A stretch of DNA of 64,000 bases from Janthinobacterium sp. BJB426 (GCF_002735705.1 NZ_PDZL01000001.1:248001-312000); one strand, 5' to 3'; positions 17,806 to 28,156 are shown, counted from the first letter of the stretch. Program-made: numbers and translations. The notes: generated from the letters alone by a model not told the origin.

Positions 17806-18186
17806 ATGCCGCGCAGCTACTTCTGGACCATGTTGTTCCTGATCCTGCATCAAATCGATGCTGCCTACTGGAAAGAGTGGGAAATGTTCCATCTGCCGGG
17901 CGGCGTCCAGGGTTTCCTGGTGTTTAACCTGGCGGCCATTGCCGTGGTGCTGGTGGGCTACAAGCACGTGTTGCTGTCCACCGCGCGGGCATCTTTTTAT
18001 GCGAGCTGCTGCGCGGGCCTGGGCGTGGCCACCTTCCTGATCCATACCTGCTTTGCGCTGGCAGGACAGGAGCAATTCCACTTGCCGCTGTCCAAGGCCA
18101 TCATCGCGCTGTGCCTGTCCGGCGGCGCCTGGCTAGTGTACGATTTGCGCCGCTTCCAGGAGCGGCTGGCGCGCCAGGCACAATAA
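17806..18186 (+). CDS. Small conserved membrane protein (possibly DUF6713)
   Basis: A 126-residue protein with four hydrophobic stretches. The N-terminal SYFWTMLFLILHQIDAAYWKEWEMF segment (split by the charged WKEWE) and a central GGVQGFLVFNLAAIAVVLVGY resemble the small membrane family now called DUF6713. That assignment is from memory and uncertain. The ATG at 17806 begins right before the first membrane segment. An upstream in-frame ATG at 17743 would add 21 residues. Its stop abuts the convergent moaC gene. Function unknown. Confidence 0.65.
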   Translation: MPRSYFWTMLFLILHQIDAAYWKEWEMFHLPGGVQGFLVFNLAAIAVVLVGYKHVLLSTARASFYASCCAGLGVATFLIHTCFALAGQEQFHLPLSKAIIALCLSGGAWLVYDLRRFQERLARQAQ

Positions 18187-18693
18187 TTACACTTCGGCGT
18201 GCCAATCGCCCGACTTGCCGCCATGCTTTTCCAGCACGCGCACGTTGGTCATGACCATGCCCCGGTCGACGGCCTTGCACATGTCGTAGATCGTCAGCAA
18301 GCCGATCTGCACGGAGGTGAGCGCTTCCATTTCCACGCCCGTCTTGCCCGTCGTGTCGACCTGGGCGCGGCAGTGCACGCTATTGGCCGCCTCGTCCACT
18401 TCAAAATCGACCGTGACGCGCGTGAGGGCCAGCGGGTGGCACAGGGGAATCAGGTCGCTGGTGCGCTTGGCGCCCATGATGGCGGCGATGCGGGCGATGC
18501 CCAGCACGTCGCCCTTTTTTGCATTGCCGGAAATGATCAATGCCAGGGTAGCGGGTTGCATGCGGATGGTGCCGGCGGCCACGGCGCTGCGGCGCGTGTC
18601 TTCCTTGCTGCCTACGTCCACCATATGGGCCTGGCCCGTCGCGTCGAAATGGGTCAGTTCCCCGGCGGGGGCTTGCTTGTCTGCTGTTGTCAT
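18187..18693 (-). CDS. moaC: Cyclic pyranopterin monophosphate synthase MoaC
   Basis: A 168-residue enzyme that, after MoaA, forms cyclic pyranopterin monophosphate from the 8-cyclo-GTP intermediate in molybdenum cofactor synthesis. The family signatures are all present: [39 protein letters not shown], the LIPLCHPL segment, and [30 protein letters not shown]. The start at 18693 gives an N-terminus like other MoaC proteins, though no strong ribosome site is visible. No other moa or mob genes are in the window. It is divergent from the BepA-like gene, with a 63-base gap. Confidence 0.96.
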   Translation of the reverse strand: MTTADKQAPAGELTHFDATGQAHMVDVGSKEDTRRSAVAAGTIRMQPATLALIISGNAKKGDVLGIARIAAIMGAKRTSDLIPLCHPLALTRVTVDFEVDEAANSVHCRAQVDTTGKTGVEMEALTSVQIGLLTIYDMCKAVDRGMVMTNVRVLEKHGGKSGDWHAEV

Positions 18694-18756
18694 GGCGTCA
18701 AAAATAGGTGAGGAGTGGGGCGCGGCACGCGTGGGAATGGGTGCCGCTAACAAGGT

Positions 18757-20436
18757 ATGATAGCACCCGTGAATTCAAAAACTCCCCTCCAGACCGTACT
18801 TGAAAACGCCGCTGCCGCATGGCTGCGCCAGCCATGGCGTGCGTCCCTGCTGGCCGCGCTGTGCTGCGCTGCCCCTTCTGCGCTGGCGCAAACCTATACG
18901 TCCGCGCCAGCGGCGCCGGCCGCCAGCGTGGCGGCCAAGCCGGCCGGCGGCTGGACGCCGCTGGCCGTGCCGCCGGCGCCCAACCTGCCGAACCTGGGCG
19001 ATACGTCGCGCGAAGACCTGTCGCCGGCGATGGAGCGCAAGATCGGCGAGGAAATCATGCGCGGCATCCGTGGCGACCGCGATTATCTCGACGACGCGCC
19101 CTTGCTCGAATACCTGAATACCTTCGGCAACGCCCTCGTGGCCGCGCGTCCCAGCGTGCGCGGCGAAACGAATTACGACTATTTCTTCTTTGCCGTGCGC
19201 GATCCCCAGTTGAACGCGTTTGCCTTGCCTGGCGGCTTCATCGGCGTGCACTCGGCCCTGGTGCTGGCAGCGCAAACGGAGGCGGAACTGGCTTCCGTGC
19301 TGTCGCACGAGATCGGCCACGTGGCGCAGCGCCATATCGCCCGCATGCTGGGCCAGCAGCGCCAGGATGCCCTGATGCCGCTGGCCGCCATGCTGCTGGC
19401 GGCGCTCGCTTCCCGGGCGGGTGGTGACGTGGCCATGGGCGTGTTTGCCGCCGGCCAGGGCCTGGCCATCCAGCGTCAGCTCAATTTCGGCCGCGACGCC
19501 GAACGCGAGGCCGACCGCATCGGTTTCCAGATCATGGGCGAAGCCGGTTTTGATACCACCGGCATGGTGGCCTTCTTCGGCCGCATGCAGGCGGCCAGCC
19601 GTTCGTACAGCGACCTGATGCCCGCCTACCTGCAGACCCACCCGCTGACGACGGAACGCATCGCCGACATCCAGGCGCGCATCCGCGAGCAGCCCTACAA
19701 GCAGCGTGCGGACAGCCTGAGTTTCCACCTGGCCCGTGCCCGTGCCCGCGTGCTGCAGGATGAAAGCGTGCAAGGCCTGTTGAATGCCAAGGCCATCTTC
19801 AAGACTCAGCTGGAACAGCAAAGCCGTTTCCAGGTGACGGCCGCCCACTATGGCTTGTCCTTTGTCGCCGTCAAGCAGGGCAAGCCGGCGGAGGCGCAAA
19901 AGGAACTCGATGCGGCCAATGCGGCCCTGCACCAGCCGGTCGGGCCGAATGTGTTGACGTCGGGTGGCACGCAGGGTCCCAATTCCCTGCTGGCGGCGAT
20001 GGGGCTGGAAGTGCTGTTGATGCCGGGGCAGAAGCCGGAAGTGGCGCAACAGGCCCTGAAGGCGGCGGACGCTGCGCGCCAGCAGTTTCCCCTCTCGCGC
20101 GGCATTGCCCACCAGTATGCGGAAGCGCTGATGGCTGCCGGCAAGCTGGAGCAATCGACCCTGTATTTGCGCGAGCAGGTGCAGCTCTACAAGGAAGAGC
20201 CGGAACTCTACGATTTACTGGCGAAAGCCTATGCGGACCAGGGCAAGATGACCTTGCAGCACATGGCGCTGGCCGAATCCTATGTGTTGCAGGGCGCCAC
20301 CATGGCCGCGCTGGACCAGCTGACGATCGCCCGCAAATCGACAGACGCGACCTTTTATGACCAGGCCGTGATCGATGCGCGCGAGCGAGAATTGCAGGAA
20401 AAACGCCGCGAACAGATCAAGGACCAGAAGGGCTGA
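18757..20436 (+). CDS. BepA-like periplasmic M48 metalloprotease with TPR domain
   Basis: A 559-residue exported protein. A signal sequence (hydrophobic [14 protein letters not shown], cleavage near residue 44) is followed by a proline/alanine-rich linker. The M48 peptidase domain has zinc site H184-E185-xx-H188 ([12 protein letters not shown]) and third ligand E249 in AEREAD. A C-terminal helical TPR region extends to the end, with pattern [26 protein letters not shown]. BepA/YfgC proteins check outer-membrane LptD assembly and degrade stuck substrates. The start could be the ATG at 18757 or the GTG at 18769. The divergent neighbour is moaC. Confidence 0.9.
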   Translation: MIAPVNSKTPLQTVLENAAAAWLRQPWRASLLAALCCAAPSALAQTYTSAPAAPAASVAAKPAGGWTPLAVPPAPNLPNLGDTSREDLSPAMERKIGEEIMRGIRGDRDYLDDAPLLEYLNTFGNALVAARPSVRGETNYDYFFFAVRDPQLNAFALPGGFIGVHSALVLAAQTEAELASVLSHEIGHVAQRHIARMLGQQRQDALMPLAAMLLAALASRAGGDVAMGVFAAGQGLAIQRQLNFGRDAEREADRIGFQIMGEAGFDTTGMVAFFGRMQAASRSYSDLMPAYLQTHPLTTERIADIQARIREQPYKQRADSLSFHLARARARVLQDESVQGLLNAKAIFKTQLEQQSRFQVTAAHYGLSFVAVKQGKPAEAQKELDAANAALHQPVGPNVLTSGGTQGPNSLLAAMGLEVLLMPGQKPEVAQQALKAADAARQQFPLSRGIAHQYAEALMAAGKLEQSTLYLREQVQLYKEEPELYDLLAKAYADQGKMTLQHMALAESYVLQGATMAALDQLTIARKSTDATFYDQAVIDARERELQEKRREQIKDQKG

Positions 20437-20439
20437 CTT

Positions 20440-21030
20440 TTATTCGGCTTGCGGCGCCTGCTGGAAGCCGAAGGTCTGCGCTACGCTGGCATAGGCCAGC
20501 GGTTGCACGGCAATCTCTTTGCCGGCATGCAATAACATCAAGTTGCCTTGAGCATGTTCCAGCCACGCCAGCAGGGCCTCGTCGCTCAAGGCTAGCCCAT
20601 CGAGGCGCAGCGACGCCAGCACCTGGGCCATGTCGCGGTCATCCACCTGCGCCACGATGTCGCCATGGCGCAGGATCAGCGTGCCGTTGTCGCACAGATA
20701 CGCTGCTTCGATGACCGCAAGCGGCGCGCCCGTCTGCAAGACAAAACCGTGCTGCGGGTCGCTGCGGGCGATATACGGCGTCGCTTCCAGGTTCAGGTAG
20801 ACGCGTTGCGGGCCATTCTGGAAAAACCAGCAGCCCTGTTCGTCATGGTCGTAATTGCGGTTGATAAAGCTCAACAGGGCCACATGGGCGATCTTGTCGC
20901 CCGGCAGTTGTTGCTGTTGCGCATGCTGGTCGCGCATGCGCCAGTGGCCGCGCGCGTCCAGGCCCAGCCAGCCGTAGCAGTGGGGCACGTTCGGCCATTT
21001 GGCCAGGGCCTGTTTGACGAGTTCATCCAT
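20440..21030 (-). CDS. Conserved protein, probably DUF2946 family
   Basis: A 196-residue soluble protein beginning MDELVKQALAKWPNVPHCYGWLGLD, a start that I associate with the Burkholderiales family labelled DUF2946. The name is from memory. It contains QGCWFFQNGPQRVYLNLEATPYIAR and ends with a hydrophilic tail. There is no signal peptide or membrane segment. The ATG at 21030 overlaps the stop of the upstream hydrolase gene by 8 bases, so the two are probably translated together. Function unknown. Confidence 0.75.
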   Translation of the reverse strand: MDELVKQALAKWPNVPHCYGWLGLDARGHWRMRDQHAQQQQLPGDKIAHVALLSFINRNYDHDEQGCWFFQNGPQRVYLNLEATPYIARSDPQHGFVLQTGAPLAVIEAAYLCDNGTLILRHGDIVAQVDDRDMAQVLASLRLDGLALSDEALLAWLEHAQGNLMLLHAGKEIAVQPLAYASVAQTFGFQQAPQAE

Positions 21031-22060
21031 GTGTAGCGTTTTCCGTGTGAGTGCGCGCATCGCCAGCGTGACAGTTTTGCGGTGCCGATGGCGCCATGTT
21101 GCCGTTTTCAAAAAAAGAGAGCAGCCGTTGCGGCAGCCAGCGTGTGCTTCCCGGCAACTTGCCGGTGGCAAAGCCGACGTGGCCGCCGTGGCGCGGATAC
21201 TCGAGCGTGACCGTCGGCGCGGCGCTGGACGGCAGGAAGCGCCCGGGCAGGAAAGGATCATTTTGCGCATTCAGTACCAGGGTCGGCACGGTGATGTCGT
21301 GCAAGACGTGCTTGGCGCTGGCGCGGTGCCAGTAATCGTCGGCGTCGCGGTAGCCGTGCAGCGGCGCCGTGACAACATTGTCGAAGGCGTGCAAGTCGCG
21401 CGCGGCCAGCATGGCGTCGCGCGCGAACAGGCCGGGAAATTGCTCGAGCTTGGCCAGGCACTTCGGTTTCAAGGTGTTCAGAAACATGCGCGTGTAGAGC
21501 CGGTTGGCGCCGGAAGACAGGGCCTTGCCTCCCTGTGCCAGGTCCAGCGGCGCGGACACGGCCGCTGCCGCATCGACGAAATCGGCCTGGTGCTGCGACT
21601 GGCCCAGCCAGCACAGCAGGGCATTGCCGCCCAGCGAGACGCCGGCCGCGTAAAACTTGCCCGTGGCGCGCGGGCGCAGTGTGCGCATCACCCAGTCCAC
21701 TTCCTGCGCATCACCCGAATGGTAAAAGCGGGGCGCCAGGTTGGCCTCGCCCGAGCAGCCGCGAAAATGCGGCACGGCGCCCGACCAGCCGCGCGCGGCC
21801 ACCTCGGCCATCAGGGCGCGCGCGTAATGGCTATTCGACGAGCCTTCCAGGCCGTGGAACAGCACCACGAAGGGCTGGCCCGGTTGGCCATCGACCAGGT
21901 CGACGTCGACGAAGTCGCCATCGGGCGCTTGCCAGCGTTCGCGGCGGAAGGCCACGGCCGGCTTGGCAAGGCACACGGCCGGATAAATCGTCTGCGCGTG
22001 GCCGCCAGGCAGCCAGAGCGGGGCGGTATAGGGGGCGTTGTAGATAAGAGGCAAAGACAT
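21023..22060 (-). CDS. YheT-like alpha/beta hydrolase
   Basis: A 345-residue hydrolase of the YheT/Hydrolase_4 type. The N-terminal WLPGGHAQTIYPA is a family hallmark. The oxyanion region FHGLEGSSNSHYARAL is followed by the nucleophile elbow GVSLGGN with the catalytic Ser, and later by NAQNDPFLP (Asp) and PRHGGHVGF (His). The Ser-Asp-His triad therefore looks complete. The ATG at 22060 shares one base with the upstream stop (TGATG), and its own end overlaps the next gene by 8 bases, so three genes are coupled. YheT relatives act as carboxylesterases on lipids or esters, and the actual substrate is unknown. Confidence 0.9.
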   Translation of the reverse strand: MSLPLIYNAPYTAPLWLPGGHAQTIYPAVCLAKPAVAFRRERWQAPDGDFVDVDLVDGQPGQPFVVLFHGLEGSSNSHYARALMAEVAARGWSGAVPHFRGCSGEANLAPRFYHSGDAQEVDWVMRTLRPRATGKFYAAGVSLGGNALLCWLGQSQHQADFVDAAAAVSAPLDLAQGGKALSSGANRLYTRMFLNTLKPKCLAKLEQFPGLFARDAMLAARDLHAFDNVVTAPLHGYRDADDYWHRASAKHVLHDITVPTLVLNAQNDPFLPGRFLPSSAAPTVTLEYPRHGGHVGFATGKLPGSTRWLPQRLLSFFENGNMAPSAPQNCHAGDARTHTENATHG

Positions 22061-22485
22061 CAGTGCAGGATCTGCGCCCCGGTGGCATCGGCCGGTGCGC
22101 CGCCCGGCGCGATGGAGGCGTGGTGCAGCACGATGCGCCAGCCGCGCGGCGTTTTCACGTACACGTTCGTGGCCAGCAGGTGCGCCGGGCCGCCTTCTTC
22201 CTGGGTCACGCCTTCGATCACCGTGTGCACTGAACTCATCAGATTGTGCGTTTCGTGCAGCTGCGCCGGCACGATATGCAGGCCGCCGCCGGCCAGAATG
22301 GTTTCCCACGAGGCGCGGATGGCGGCATGGCCGATCAGGCGCGCGCCGCCCGGGTGGATGCAGACGATCTCTTCATCGTCGGCCCACAGCGCCATCAGCG
22401 CTTCGAGGTCGGCGCGGTGCAAGGCATCGTAGAACGCCGCTTCGACTTCCGCGGCGCTGCCATTGAGTTCTTTCAGACGTTTCAT
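22060..22485 (-). CDS. NTF2-like/SnoaL-like protein
   Basis: A 141-residue single-domain protein of the nuclear transport factor 2 superfamily. It shows the cone-fold pattern VEAAFYDALHRADLEALMALWADDEEIVCIHPGG and later strands LATNVYVKTPRGWRIVLHHAS. Such proteins bind or modify small molecules or act as scaffolds, and sequence alone does not tell which. It leads a coupled three-gene set with the YheT-like hydrolase and the DUF2946 protein. Confidence 0.82.
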   Translation of the reverse strand: MKRLKELNGSAAEVEAAFYDALHRADLEALMALWADDEEIVCIHPGGARLIGHAAIRASWETILAGGGLHIVPAQLHETHNLMSSVHTVIEGVTQEEGGPAHLLATNVYVKTPRGWRIVLHHASIAPGGAPADATGAQILH

Positions 22486-22521
22486 GACGACTCCGGGCTG
22501 GTCGGTATAACTTGATACAAA

Positions 22522-22547
22522 TAAAAACGGCGCGCTGGTGGCGCGCC
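22522..22547 (-). terminator. Intrinsic terminator of the zinc-finger gene
   Basis: On the minus strand GGCGCGC-caccaGCGCGCC is followed by GTTTTTATTT, directly downstream of the zf-CHCC gene and upstream of the NTF2-like gene. It would separate the two transcription units. Confidence 0.8.
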
Positions 22548-22557
22548 GCTGGGCAGT

Positions 22558-22752
22558 TTAATGGTGGCCGGCGCTGGCGCCTTCCTTCAGGGTGTAGGCC
22601 GTGCCGCAGTACGGGCACTTGGCGATACCGTCCTTGTTGAATTCCAGGAACACGCGCGGATGCGACGACCACAGCGGCATGGCCGGGTTAGGGCAGTGGG
22701 CTGGCAAGTCTTTACTGTCGAGTTCGACCGCTGGCTGGGTGGTTTTTGTCAT
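22558..22752 (-). CDS. zf-CHCC zinc-finger protein
   Basis: A 64-residue protein of the zf-CHCC family (PF10276). The zinc ligands are visible: the first Cys in AHCPNP, His in SSHPRVFLEF, and CPYCGTAY. In mitochondria the homologous NDUFS6 subunit sits in complex I. In bacteria the role is not settled, though several betaproteobacteria carry it as a lone small gene. A GGAG site 9 bases upstream fixes the start at 22752. A terminator follows. Confidence 0.9.
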   Translation of the reverse strand: MTKTTQPAVELDSKDLPAHCPNPAMPLWSSHPRVFLEFNKDGIAKCPYCGTAYTLKEGASAGHH

Positions 22753-23010
22753 CTTGTCATGCTCCGTGAGGCTGTATGGAAGGAAGTCGGCTGCTGCCAA
22801 AAGCACGATTTTAACGGATTCAGGCAGACAGCAAAAATCATGGCTAAAATGTCGGCTCGATCATCTTCGGCTGCGGCGCGGTTTTTTGCCGAAACATGGC
22901 AGCTGCAGCGCCACACTGACTGGATTTGCCTTGCCGGTATTACCGTTGCGCCCATGCGCCCCGTGCACCATTGTTGTGCAGTTACCACAGTACGCCTGGC
23001 GAGGGGACGC

Positions 23011-23757
23011 ATGAACTCCCGCGTGAACGCCGTCCAGGCCGCCAAGGACGATGCCCTGCTGAAAGACGCCTGGCGCGCCGGCCTGAACCTGGGTGCGCCC
23101 ACCCTGCTGGGCATCGCCGCCTGGGGTATGGTGGTGGGCGTGGCCATGGTGAAAAGCGGCCTGACGGTAGCGCAGGCCGGCGCCATGACCCTGTTTGTCT
23201 TTGCCGGCTCGGCCCAGCTCGCGTCCTTGCCCTTGCTGGCCGCGCAGGCGCCCGTATGGGTGATCTTTGCCACGGCCCTCGTCGTCAATTTGCGTTTTGT
23301 TATCTTTTCCGTACTGCTGGCCCCGCATTTTTCCCATCTGCCCTGGCGCCAGCGCTTTGCGCTCGGTTATGTAGCCGGCGACATCACGGTGGGCCTGTTC
23401 CTGCAGCGCTACCCGCACGAAACGCCGGATCCGGCCAAGCTGCCTTTCCTGAAAGGCTTGATTTACCCCAACTGGCTGGCCTGGCAAATCGGTTCCTTCA
23501 TCGGCATCGTGCTGGGCGCCGTCGTGCCGGCCGAGTGGGGACTGGGTTTTGCGGGTACCCTGGCGATCCTGTGCGTGACGGTGCCGCTGATCCTCAGCCG
23601 CGCCGCCCTGTGCGGTGTGCTGGTGGCCGGTACGGTGGCCGTGCTGGCCTTCAGCCTGCCGTATAAGCTGGGTTTGCTGGTGGCCGTCGTAGTGGGCATG
23701 GTCAGCGCCATGGCCGTGGAAGAATTGACAGAAAAATGGACAAAACGCCATGTTTGA
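23011..23757 (+). CDS. azlC: AzlC-family branched-chain amino acid exporter subunit
   Basis: A 248-residue inner-membrane protein with about seven hydrophobic segments. It has the family features GAPTLLGIAAWGMVVGVAMV at the N-terminus, MTLFVFAGSAQLA, and VVNLRFVIFSVLLAPHF. AzlC with AzlD forms an exporter for branched-chain amino acids and analogues. The GAGGGG ribosome site fixes the ATG at 23011. It overlaps azlD by 8 bases. Confidence 0.93.
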   Translation: MNSRVNAVQAAKDDALLKDAWRAGLNLGAPTLLGIAAWGMVVGVAMVKSGLTVAQAGAMTLFVFAGSAQLASLPLLAAQAPVWVIFATALVVNLRFVIFSVLLAPHFSHLPWRQRFALGYVAGDITVGLFLQRYPHETPDPAKLPFLKGLIYPNWLAWQIGSFIGIVLGAVVPAEWGLGFAGTLAILCVTVPLILSRAALCGVLVAGTVAVLAFSLPYKLGLLVAVVVGMVSAMAVEELTEKWTKRHV

Positions 23758-24100
23758 CGGCATAGACTGGGGCAGGGCCGATGTGTGGATCGCCATCGCC
23801 GTGCTGGTGGTGGCGACAGCCGCCACGCGCAGCACCTTCTGGCTGATCGGCCATCACATCACCATTCCGCGCCGCGTGGGCGAGATGCTGCGCTATGCGC
23901 CGGCCTGCGCGCTGGCCGCCATCATCGCGCCCGACATGCTGATGGAGGGCCAGCAAGTGCACTTGGAATTGTCCAATTTGAAACTGTTATCCGGTATTGC
24001 CGCCACGCTCTTTTTTGTGATCCGCCGCAATATGCTGCAAACCATCGTGTTTGGCATGCTGGTTTTCACGGGCTTGCGACTGTTGCACGTTTTTCAGTAA
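23750..24100 (+). CDS. azlD: AzlD-family exporter small subunit
   Basis: A 116-residue membrane protein with about four hydrophobic stretches. The AzlD pattern is seen in [36 protein letters not shown]. It begins inside the azlC end (8-base overlap), as is usual for this pair, and completes the exporter. pgk begins 77 bases downstream, without an obvious terminator between. Confidence 0.9.
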   Translation: MFDGIDWGRADVWIAIAVLVVATAATRSTFWLIGHHITIPRRVGEMLRYAPACALAAIIAPDMLMEGQQVHLELSNLKLLSGIAATLFFVIRRNMLQTIVFGMLVFTGLRLLHVFQ

Positions 24101-24177
24101 AGCAGGACAAATCGGGGATTTGGTCTGGTCATTGCGGTAAAATAGCGCACTTCCTTCCACTCGTCATCTGGATCGCC

Positions 24178-25389
24178 ATGTCAGCTGTTCTCAACTTCAT
24201 CCGTCTGCAAGATTTGATCGCCCAAAATGCACTGCAAGGCAAGCGCGTGTTTATCCGCGCCGACCTGAATGTCCCGCAAGATGACAGTGGCAAGATCACC
24301 GAAGATACGCGCATCCGCGCCTCGGTGCCGGCCATCCGCGCCGCCCTCGACGCTGGCGCTGCCGTCATGGTGACGTCGCACCTGGGCCGTCCGACGGAAG
24401 GCGAGTTCAAGCCAGCCGACAGCCTGGCGCCCGTGGCGGCCCGTTTGTCCGAGCTGCTGGGCCAGGAAGTTGCACTGAAACAAAACTGGGTCGATGGCGC
24501 CGGCCTGGAATCCCTGGCTGCCGGCCAGATCGTCCTGCTGGAAAACGTGCGCGTGAACAAGGGCGAAAAGAAAAACAGCGATGAGCTGGCGCAAAAAATG
24601 GCCAAATTGTGCGATATCTACGTCAATGACGCGTTCGGCACGGCCCACCGCGCGGAAGCGTCCACGCACGGCATCGCCAAGTTCGCCCCCGTCGCCTGCG
24701 CCGGCCCGCTGCTGGCTGCCGAACTCGATGCACTGGGCAAAGCTTTGCACGCCCCAGCCCGCCCATTGCTGGCAATCGTTGCCGGTTCGAAAGTATCGAG
24801 CAAGCTGACCATTTTGAAAGCCCTGTCCGACAAGGTCGATAATCTGATCGTCGGCGGCGGCATCGCCAACACCTTCATGAAGGCCGTCGGCTTGAACGTC
24901 GGCAAGTCGCTGGTGGAAGCGGAACTCGTCGAGGAAGCCAAGGCCATCATCGAGATCATGGCCAAGCGCGGCGCGCAAGTGCCGATTCCCGTTGACGTCG
25001 TGTGCGCCAAGGAGTTTTCGCCGACGGCCGCCGCCACCGTCAAGGACGTGGCCGACGTGGCGGACGACGACATGATCCTCGATATCGGCCCGAAAACGGC
25101 TGCCCTGCTGGCGCAGCAGATCGCCGCCGCCGGCACCATCGTGTGGAACGGTCCGGTTGGCGTGTTCGAATTCGACCAGTTCGGCAACGGCACCAAGACC
25201 CTGGCGCTGGCCATTGCCGAGTCGAAAGCCTTCTCGATTGCCGGCGGTGGCGACACCCTGGCGGCGATTGCCAAATACGACATTACCGATAAAATCAGCT
25301 ATATCTCGACCGGTGGCGGCGCTTTCCTGGAATTCCTGGAAGGCAAGACCCTGCCGGCAGTGGAAATCCTGATGCAACGCGCCGCTTAA
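24178..25389 (+). CDS. pgk: Phosphoglycerate kinase
   Basis: A 403-residue glycolytic enzyme that transfers phosphate from 1,3-bisphosphoglycerate to ADP. The substrate-binding RADLNVP and SHLGRPT segments are in the N-terminal lobe. The C-terminal lobe has nucleotide-binding GGGIANTF and the GPVGVFE and [13 protein letters not shown] motifs. The start gives [13 protein letters not shown]. It leads a plus-strand run pgk-pyk-fba-purC-purE-purK-tsaC-like. A short hairpin terminator before pyk could separate the two or only reduce readthrough. Confidence 0.98.
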   Translation: MSAVLNFIRLQDLIAQNALQGKRVFIRADLNVPQDDSGKITEDTRIRASVPAIRAALDAGAAVMVTSHLGRPTEGEFKPADSLAPVAARLSELLGQEVALKQNWVDGAGLESLAAGQIVLLENVRVNKGEKKNSDELAQKMAKLCDIYVNDAFGTAHRAEASTHGIAKFAPVACAGPLLAAELDALGKALHAPARPLLAIVAGSKVSSKLTILKALSDKVDNLIVGGGIANTFMKAVGLNVGKSLVEAELVEEAKAIIEIMAKRGAQVPIPVDVVCAKEFSPTAAATVKDVADVADDDMILDIGPKTAALLAQQIAAAGTIVWNGPVGVFEFDQFGNGTKTLALAIAESKAFSIAGGGDTLAAIAKYDITDKISYISTGGGAFLEFLEGKTLPAVEILMQRAA

Positions 25390-25415
25390 GGCGCTGCAGT
25401 CAGCAGTTTAGTACC

Positions 25416-25441
25416 AAGCGCAGCCTGATCGCTGCGCTTTT
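25416..25441 (+). terminator. Hairpin terminator between pgk and pyk
   Basis: AAGCGCAGC-CTGATC-GCTGCGCTT is a 9-bp stem followed by only a few T residues (TTTTA). It may terminate or attenuate. Confidence 0.6.
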
Positions 25442-25502
25442 ACCTTGCCGGGCGGTTCAGCCGCCAGGTCTTGCTCACCTTCGCTCGCGCACAAGGACTC
25501 CT

Positions 25503-26963
25503 ATGCCACGCGGTACAAAAATCGTAGCAACAATCGGCCCCGCTTCCACCGACTTCGATATCCTGGTGAAAATGATACGTGCGGGTGTCGACGTGGTGCG
25601 CTTGAATTTTTCCCACGGCAAGGCGCAAGACCATATCGACCGCGCGGCGCTGGTGCGCCTGGCGGCCGCCGAGTGCGGGCGCGAAGTGGCCATCATGGCC
25701 GACATGCAAGGGCCGAAGATTCGTGTCGGCAAGTTTGAAAACACGCGCATCGAGCTGGAAGCGGGCGAGCACTTCATTCTCGACGCCAAGTGGGGTGAAA
25801 ACGGCGAACTGGGCAACCAGGAGCGCGTCGGCCTCGACTACAAGGCCTTGCCGCGCGATTTGCACAAGGGCGACGTGCTGCTGCTGAATGACGGCCTCAT
25901 CGTGCTGATCGTCGAGCGCATCCACGGCAGCGAAATCCACACCACCGTCAAGATCGGCGGCGAGTTGTCGAACAACAAGGGCATCAACCGCCAGGGCGGC
26001 GGCCTGTCCGCGCCCGCGCTGACGGCCAAGGATATGGAAGATATCAAGACGGCCATGAGTTTCCAGGCCGACTATCTGGCCATTTCCTTCCCGAAATGCG
26101 CGACCGACATGGAAATGGCGCGCCAGCTGGCCAATATCGCCGGCGAACCGTACCACCACAAGCCGATGATGATCGCCAAGATCGAGCGCGCGGAAGCCAT
26201 TCCTGCGCTGCAGGAAATTCTCGACGCCTCCGACGGCATCATGGTGGCGCGCGGCGACCTGGCCGTGGAAGTGGGTAATGCGGCCGTGCCGGCCTTGCAG
26301 AAACGCATGATCAAGATGGCGCGCGCGTCGAACAAGCTTGCCATTACGGCAACTCAGATGATGGAATCGATGATTGTCAACGCCGTGCCGACCCGCGCGG
26401 AAGTGTCCGACGTGGCCAATGCCGTGCTCGATGGCACGGATGCCGTCATGACGTCGGCCGAGACGGCCTCGGGCAAGTACCCGATCGAGACGGTGGAAAT
26501 GATGGCCGCCATCTGCGTCGAAGCGGAACAGTCCGAATACAACAAGCTCGATGCCGATTTCCTCAACGTCACGTTTACCCGCATCGACCAGTCGATCGCC
26601 TACGGCGCGCTGTTTACCGCCCATCACCTGCGCGTCAAAGCCATCGTGGCGCTGACGGAATCCGGTTCCACCGCCTTGTGGATGAGCCGCCACAGTATCG
26701 ACACGCCGATCTACGCGCTCACGCCCAGCGTGACGACTTTGCGCAAAGCCGCGCTGTACCGCAATGTTCGGGCGTATCATCTGATGCAGAACGCCCCCAG
26801 CGCGCAAGTGCTGAAGCAGGCGGAAGACTTGCTGGTGGAACAAGGTATCGTCCGCAAGGGCGATATGATCGTCGTTACCTGGGGTGAACCGATGGGTCAG
26901 GTGGGCGGCACGAATGCCCTGAAAATTGTCAAGGTAGGCGACCTCGAAGCAGTGCTGATCTGA
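25503..26963 (+). CDS. pyk: Pyruvate kinase
   Basis: A 486-residue enzyme making pyruvate and ATP from phosphoenolpyruvate. The N-terminus MPRGTKIVATIGPAS and VRLNFSHG are family signatures. The active-site signature IAKIERAEAIP holds the catalytic Lys, followed by GIMVARGDLAVE with the metal ligands, and TSAETASGKYP. The residue pattern is closer to PykA-type than PykF-type enzymes, by eye. An AAGGA ribosome site is present. fba starts 78 bases downstream. Confidence 0.97.
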   Translation: MPRGTKIVATIGPASTDFDILVKMIRAGVDVVRLNFSHGKAQDHIDRAALVRLAAAECGREVAIMADMQGPKIRVGKFENTRIELEAGEHFILDAKWGENGELGNQERVGLDYKALPRDLHKGDVLLLNDGLIVLIVERIHGSEIHTTVKIGGELSNNKGINRQGGGLSAPALTAKDMEDIKTAMSFQADYLAISFPKCATDMEMARQLANIAGEPYHHKPMMIAKIERAEAIPALQEILDASDGIMVARGDLAVEVGNAAVPALQKRMIKMARASNKLAITATQMMESMIVNAVPTRAEVSDVANAVLDGTDAVMTSAETASGKYPIETVEMMAAICVEAEQSEYNKLDADFLNVTFTRIDQSIAYGALFTAHHLRVKAIVALTESGSTALWMSRHSIDTPIYALTPSVTTLRKAALYRNVRAYHLMQNAPSAQVLKQAEDLLVEQGIVRKGDMIVVTWGEPMGQVGGTNALKIVKVGDLEAVLI

Positions 26964-27041
26964 TGTAAAGAATTCAGGCGCCGCCGCGGTTATTGACCGC
27001 GAAGCGCCGCAACGGTTTCTATTGTTATCTGGAGTATTACC

Positions 27042-28106
27042 ATGTCTCTCGTATCCATGCGTCAACTGCTGGACCATGCTGCCGAAAACGGTTATGGCAT
27101 TCCTGCTTTCAACGTCAACAACCTGGAGCAAGTGCAAGCCATCATGGCCGCCGCCGATGCGCTGAACTCGCCGGTGATCATGCAAGCGTCCGCTGGCGCG
27201 CGCAAGTACGCCGGTGAAGCATTCCTGCGCCACCTGATCGACGCGGCCGTCGAAGCGTATCCGCACATCCCTGTCGTCATGCACCAGGATCACGGCCAGT
27301 CGCCGGCCGTCTGCATGGCCGCCATCCGCTCGGGTTTTACTTCCGTGATGATGGACGGTTCGCTGGAAGCGGACGGCAAGTCGGTCGCATCGTACGAATA
27401 CAACGTGGAAGTGTCGCGTGAAGTGGTGAAATTCTCGCACGCCATCGGCGTGACGGTGGAAGCGGAACTGGGCGTGCTCGGTTCGCTGGAAACCATGAAG
27501 GGCGACAAGGAAGACGGCCACGGCGCCGATGGCACCATGACCCGCGAGCAACTGTTGACGGACGTGGCGCAAGCGGCCGATTTCGTGCAGCGCACCCAGT
27601 GCGACGCCCTGGCGATCGCCATCGGCACCTCGCATGGCGCGTATAAATTCACGCGCAAGCCAACGGGCGACATCCTGGCCATCGACCGCATCAAGGAAAT
27701 CCACGCGCGCATCCCGAACACCCATCTGGTGATGCACGGTTCCTCGTCGGTGCCGCAGGAATTGCTGGCCATCATCCGCGAATTCGGCGGCGACATGAAG
27801 GAAACCTACGGCGTGCCAGTCGAGGAAATCCAGGAAGGCATCCGTCACGGCGTGCGCAAGATCAACATCGACACCGACATCCGCCTGGCGATGACGGCCG
27901 CGATCCGCAAATACCTGTTCGAGAACCCGTCGAAATTCGACCCGCGCGACTTCCTGAAGCCAGCCCGCACCGCCGCCGAGCAAATCGTGCGCGCGCGCAT
28001 GCAGGCTTTCGGCTGCGAAGGCCAGGCGTCGAAAATCAAGGTCATCACGATGGAAAAGATGGCCGAGCGCTACAAGGCCGGCGAGCTGTCGCAAATTGTG
28101 AAGTAA
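27042..28106 (+). CDS. fba: Fructose-bisphosphate aldolase, class II
   Basis: A 354-residue zinc-dependent aldolase that cleaves fructose 1,6-bisphosphate reversibly. Zinc-binding residues are visible in [11 protein letters not shown] (HxDH) and later histidines in IGTSHGAYK and MHGSSSVP. It is of the CbbA-like subtype common in betaproteobacteria. A GGAG ribosome site precedes the ATG. With the PPi-dependent phosphofructokinase elsewhere in the window it makes and splits the same bisphosphate. Confidence 0.97.
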   Translation: MSLVSMRQLLDHAAENGYGIPAFNVNNLEQVQAIMAAADALNSPVIMQASAGARKYAGEAFLRHLIDAAVEAYPHIPVVMHQDHGQSPAVCMAAIRSGFTSVMMDGSLEADGKSVASYEYNVEVSREVVKFSHAIGVTVEAELGVLGSLETMKGDKEDGHGADGTMTREQLLTDVAQAADFVQRTQCDALAIAIGTSHGAYKFTRKPTGDILAIDRIKEIHARIPNTHLVMHGSSSVPQELLAIIREFGGDMKETYGVPVEEIQEGIRHGVRKINIDTDIRLAMTAAIRKYLFENPSKFDPRDFLKPARTAAEQIVRARMQAFGCEGQASKIKVITMEKMAERYKAGELSQIVK

Positions 28107-28156
28107 AATTCTGTCTGGAACGGGCCGGAAGCAATGCTCCGTGCCCGATTTTCTCG

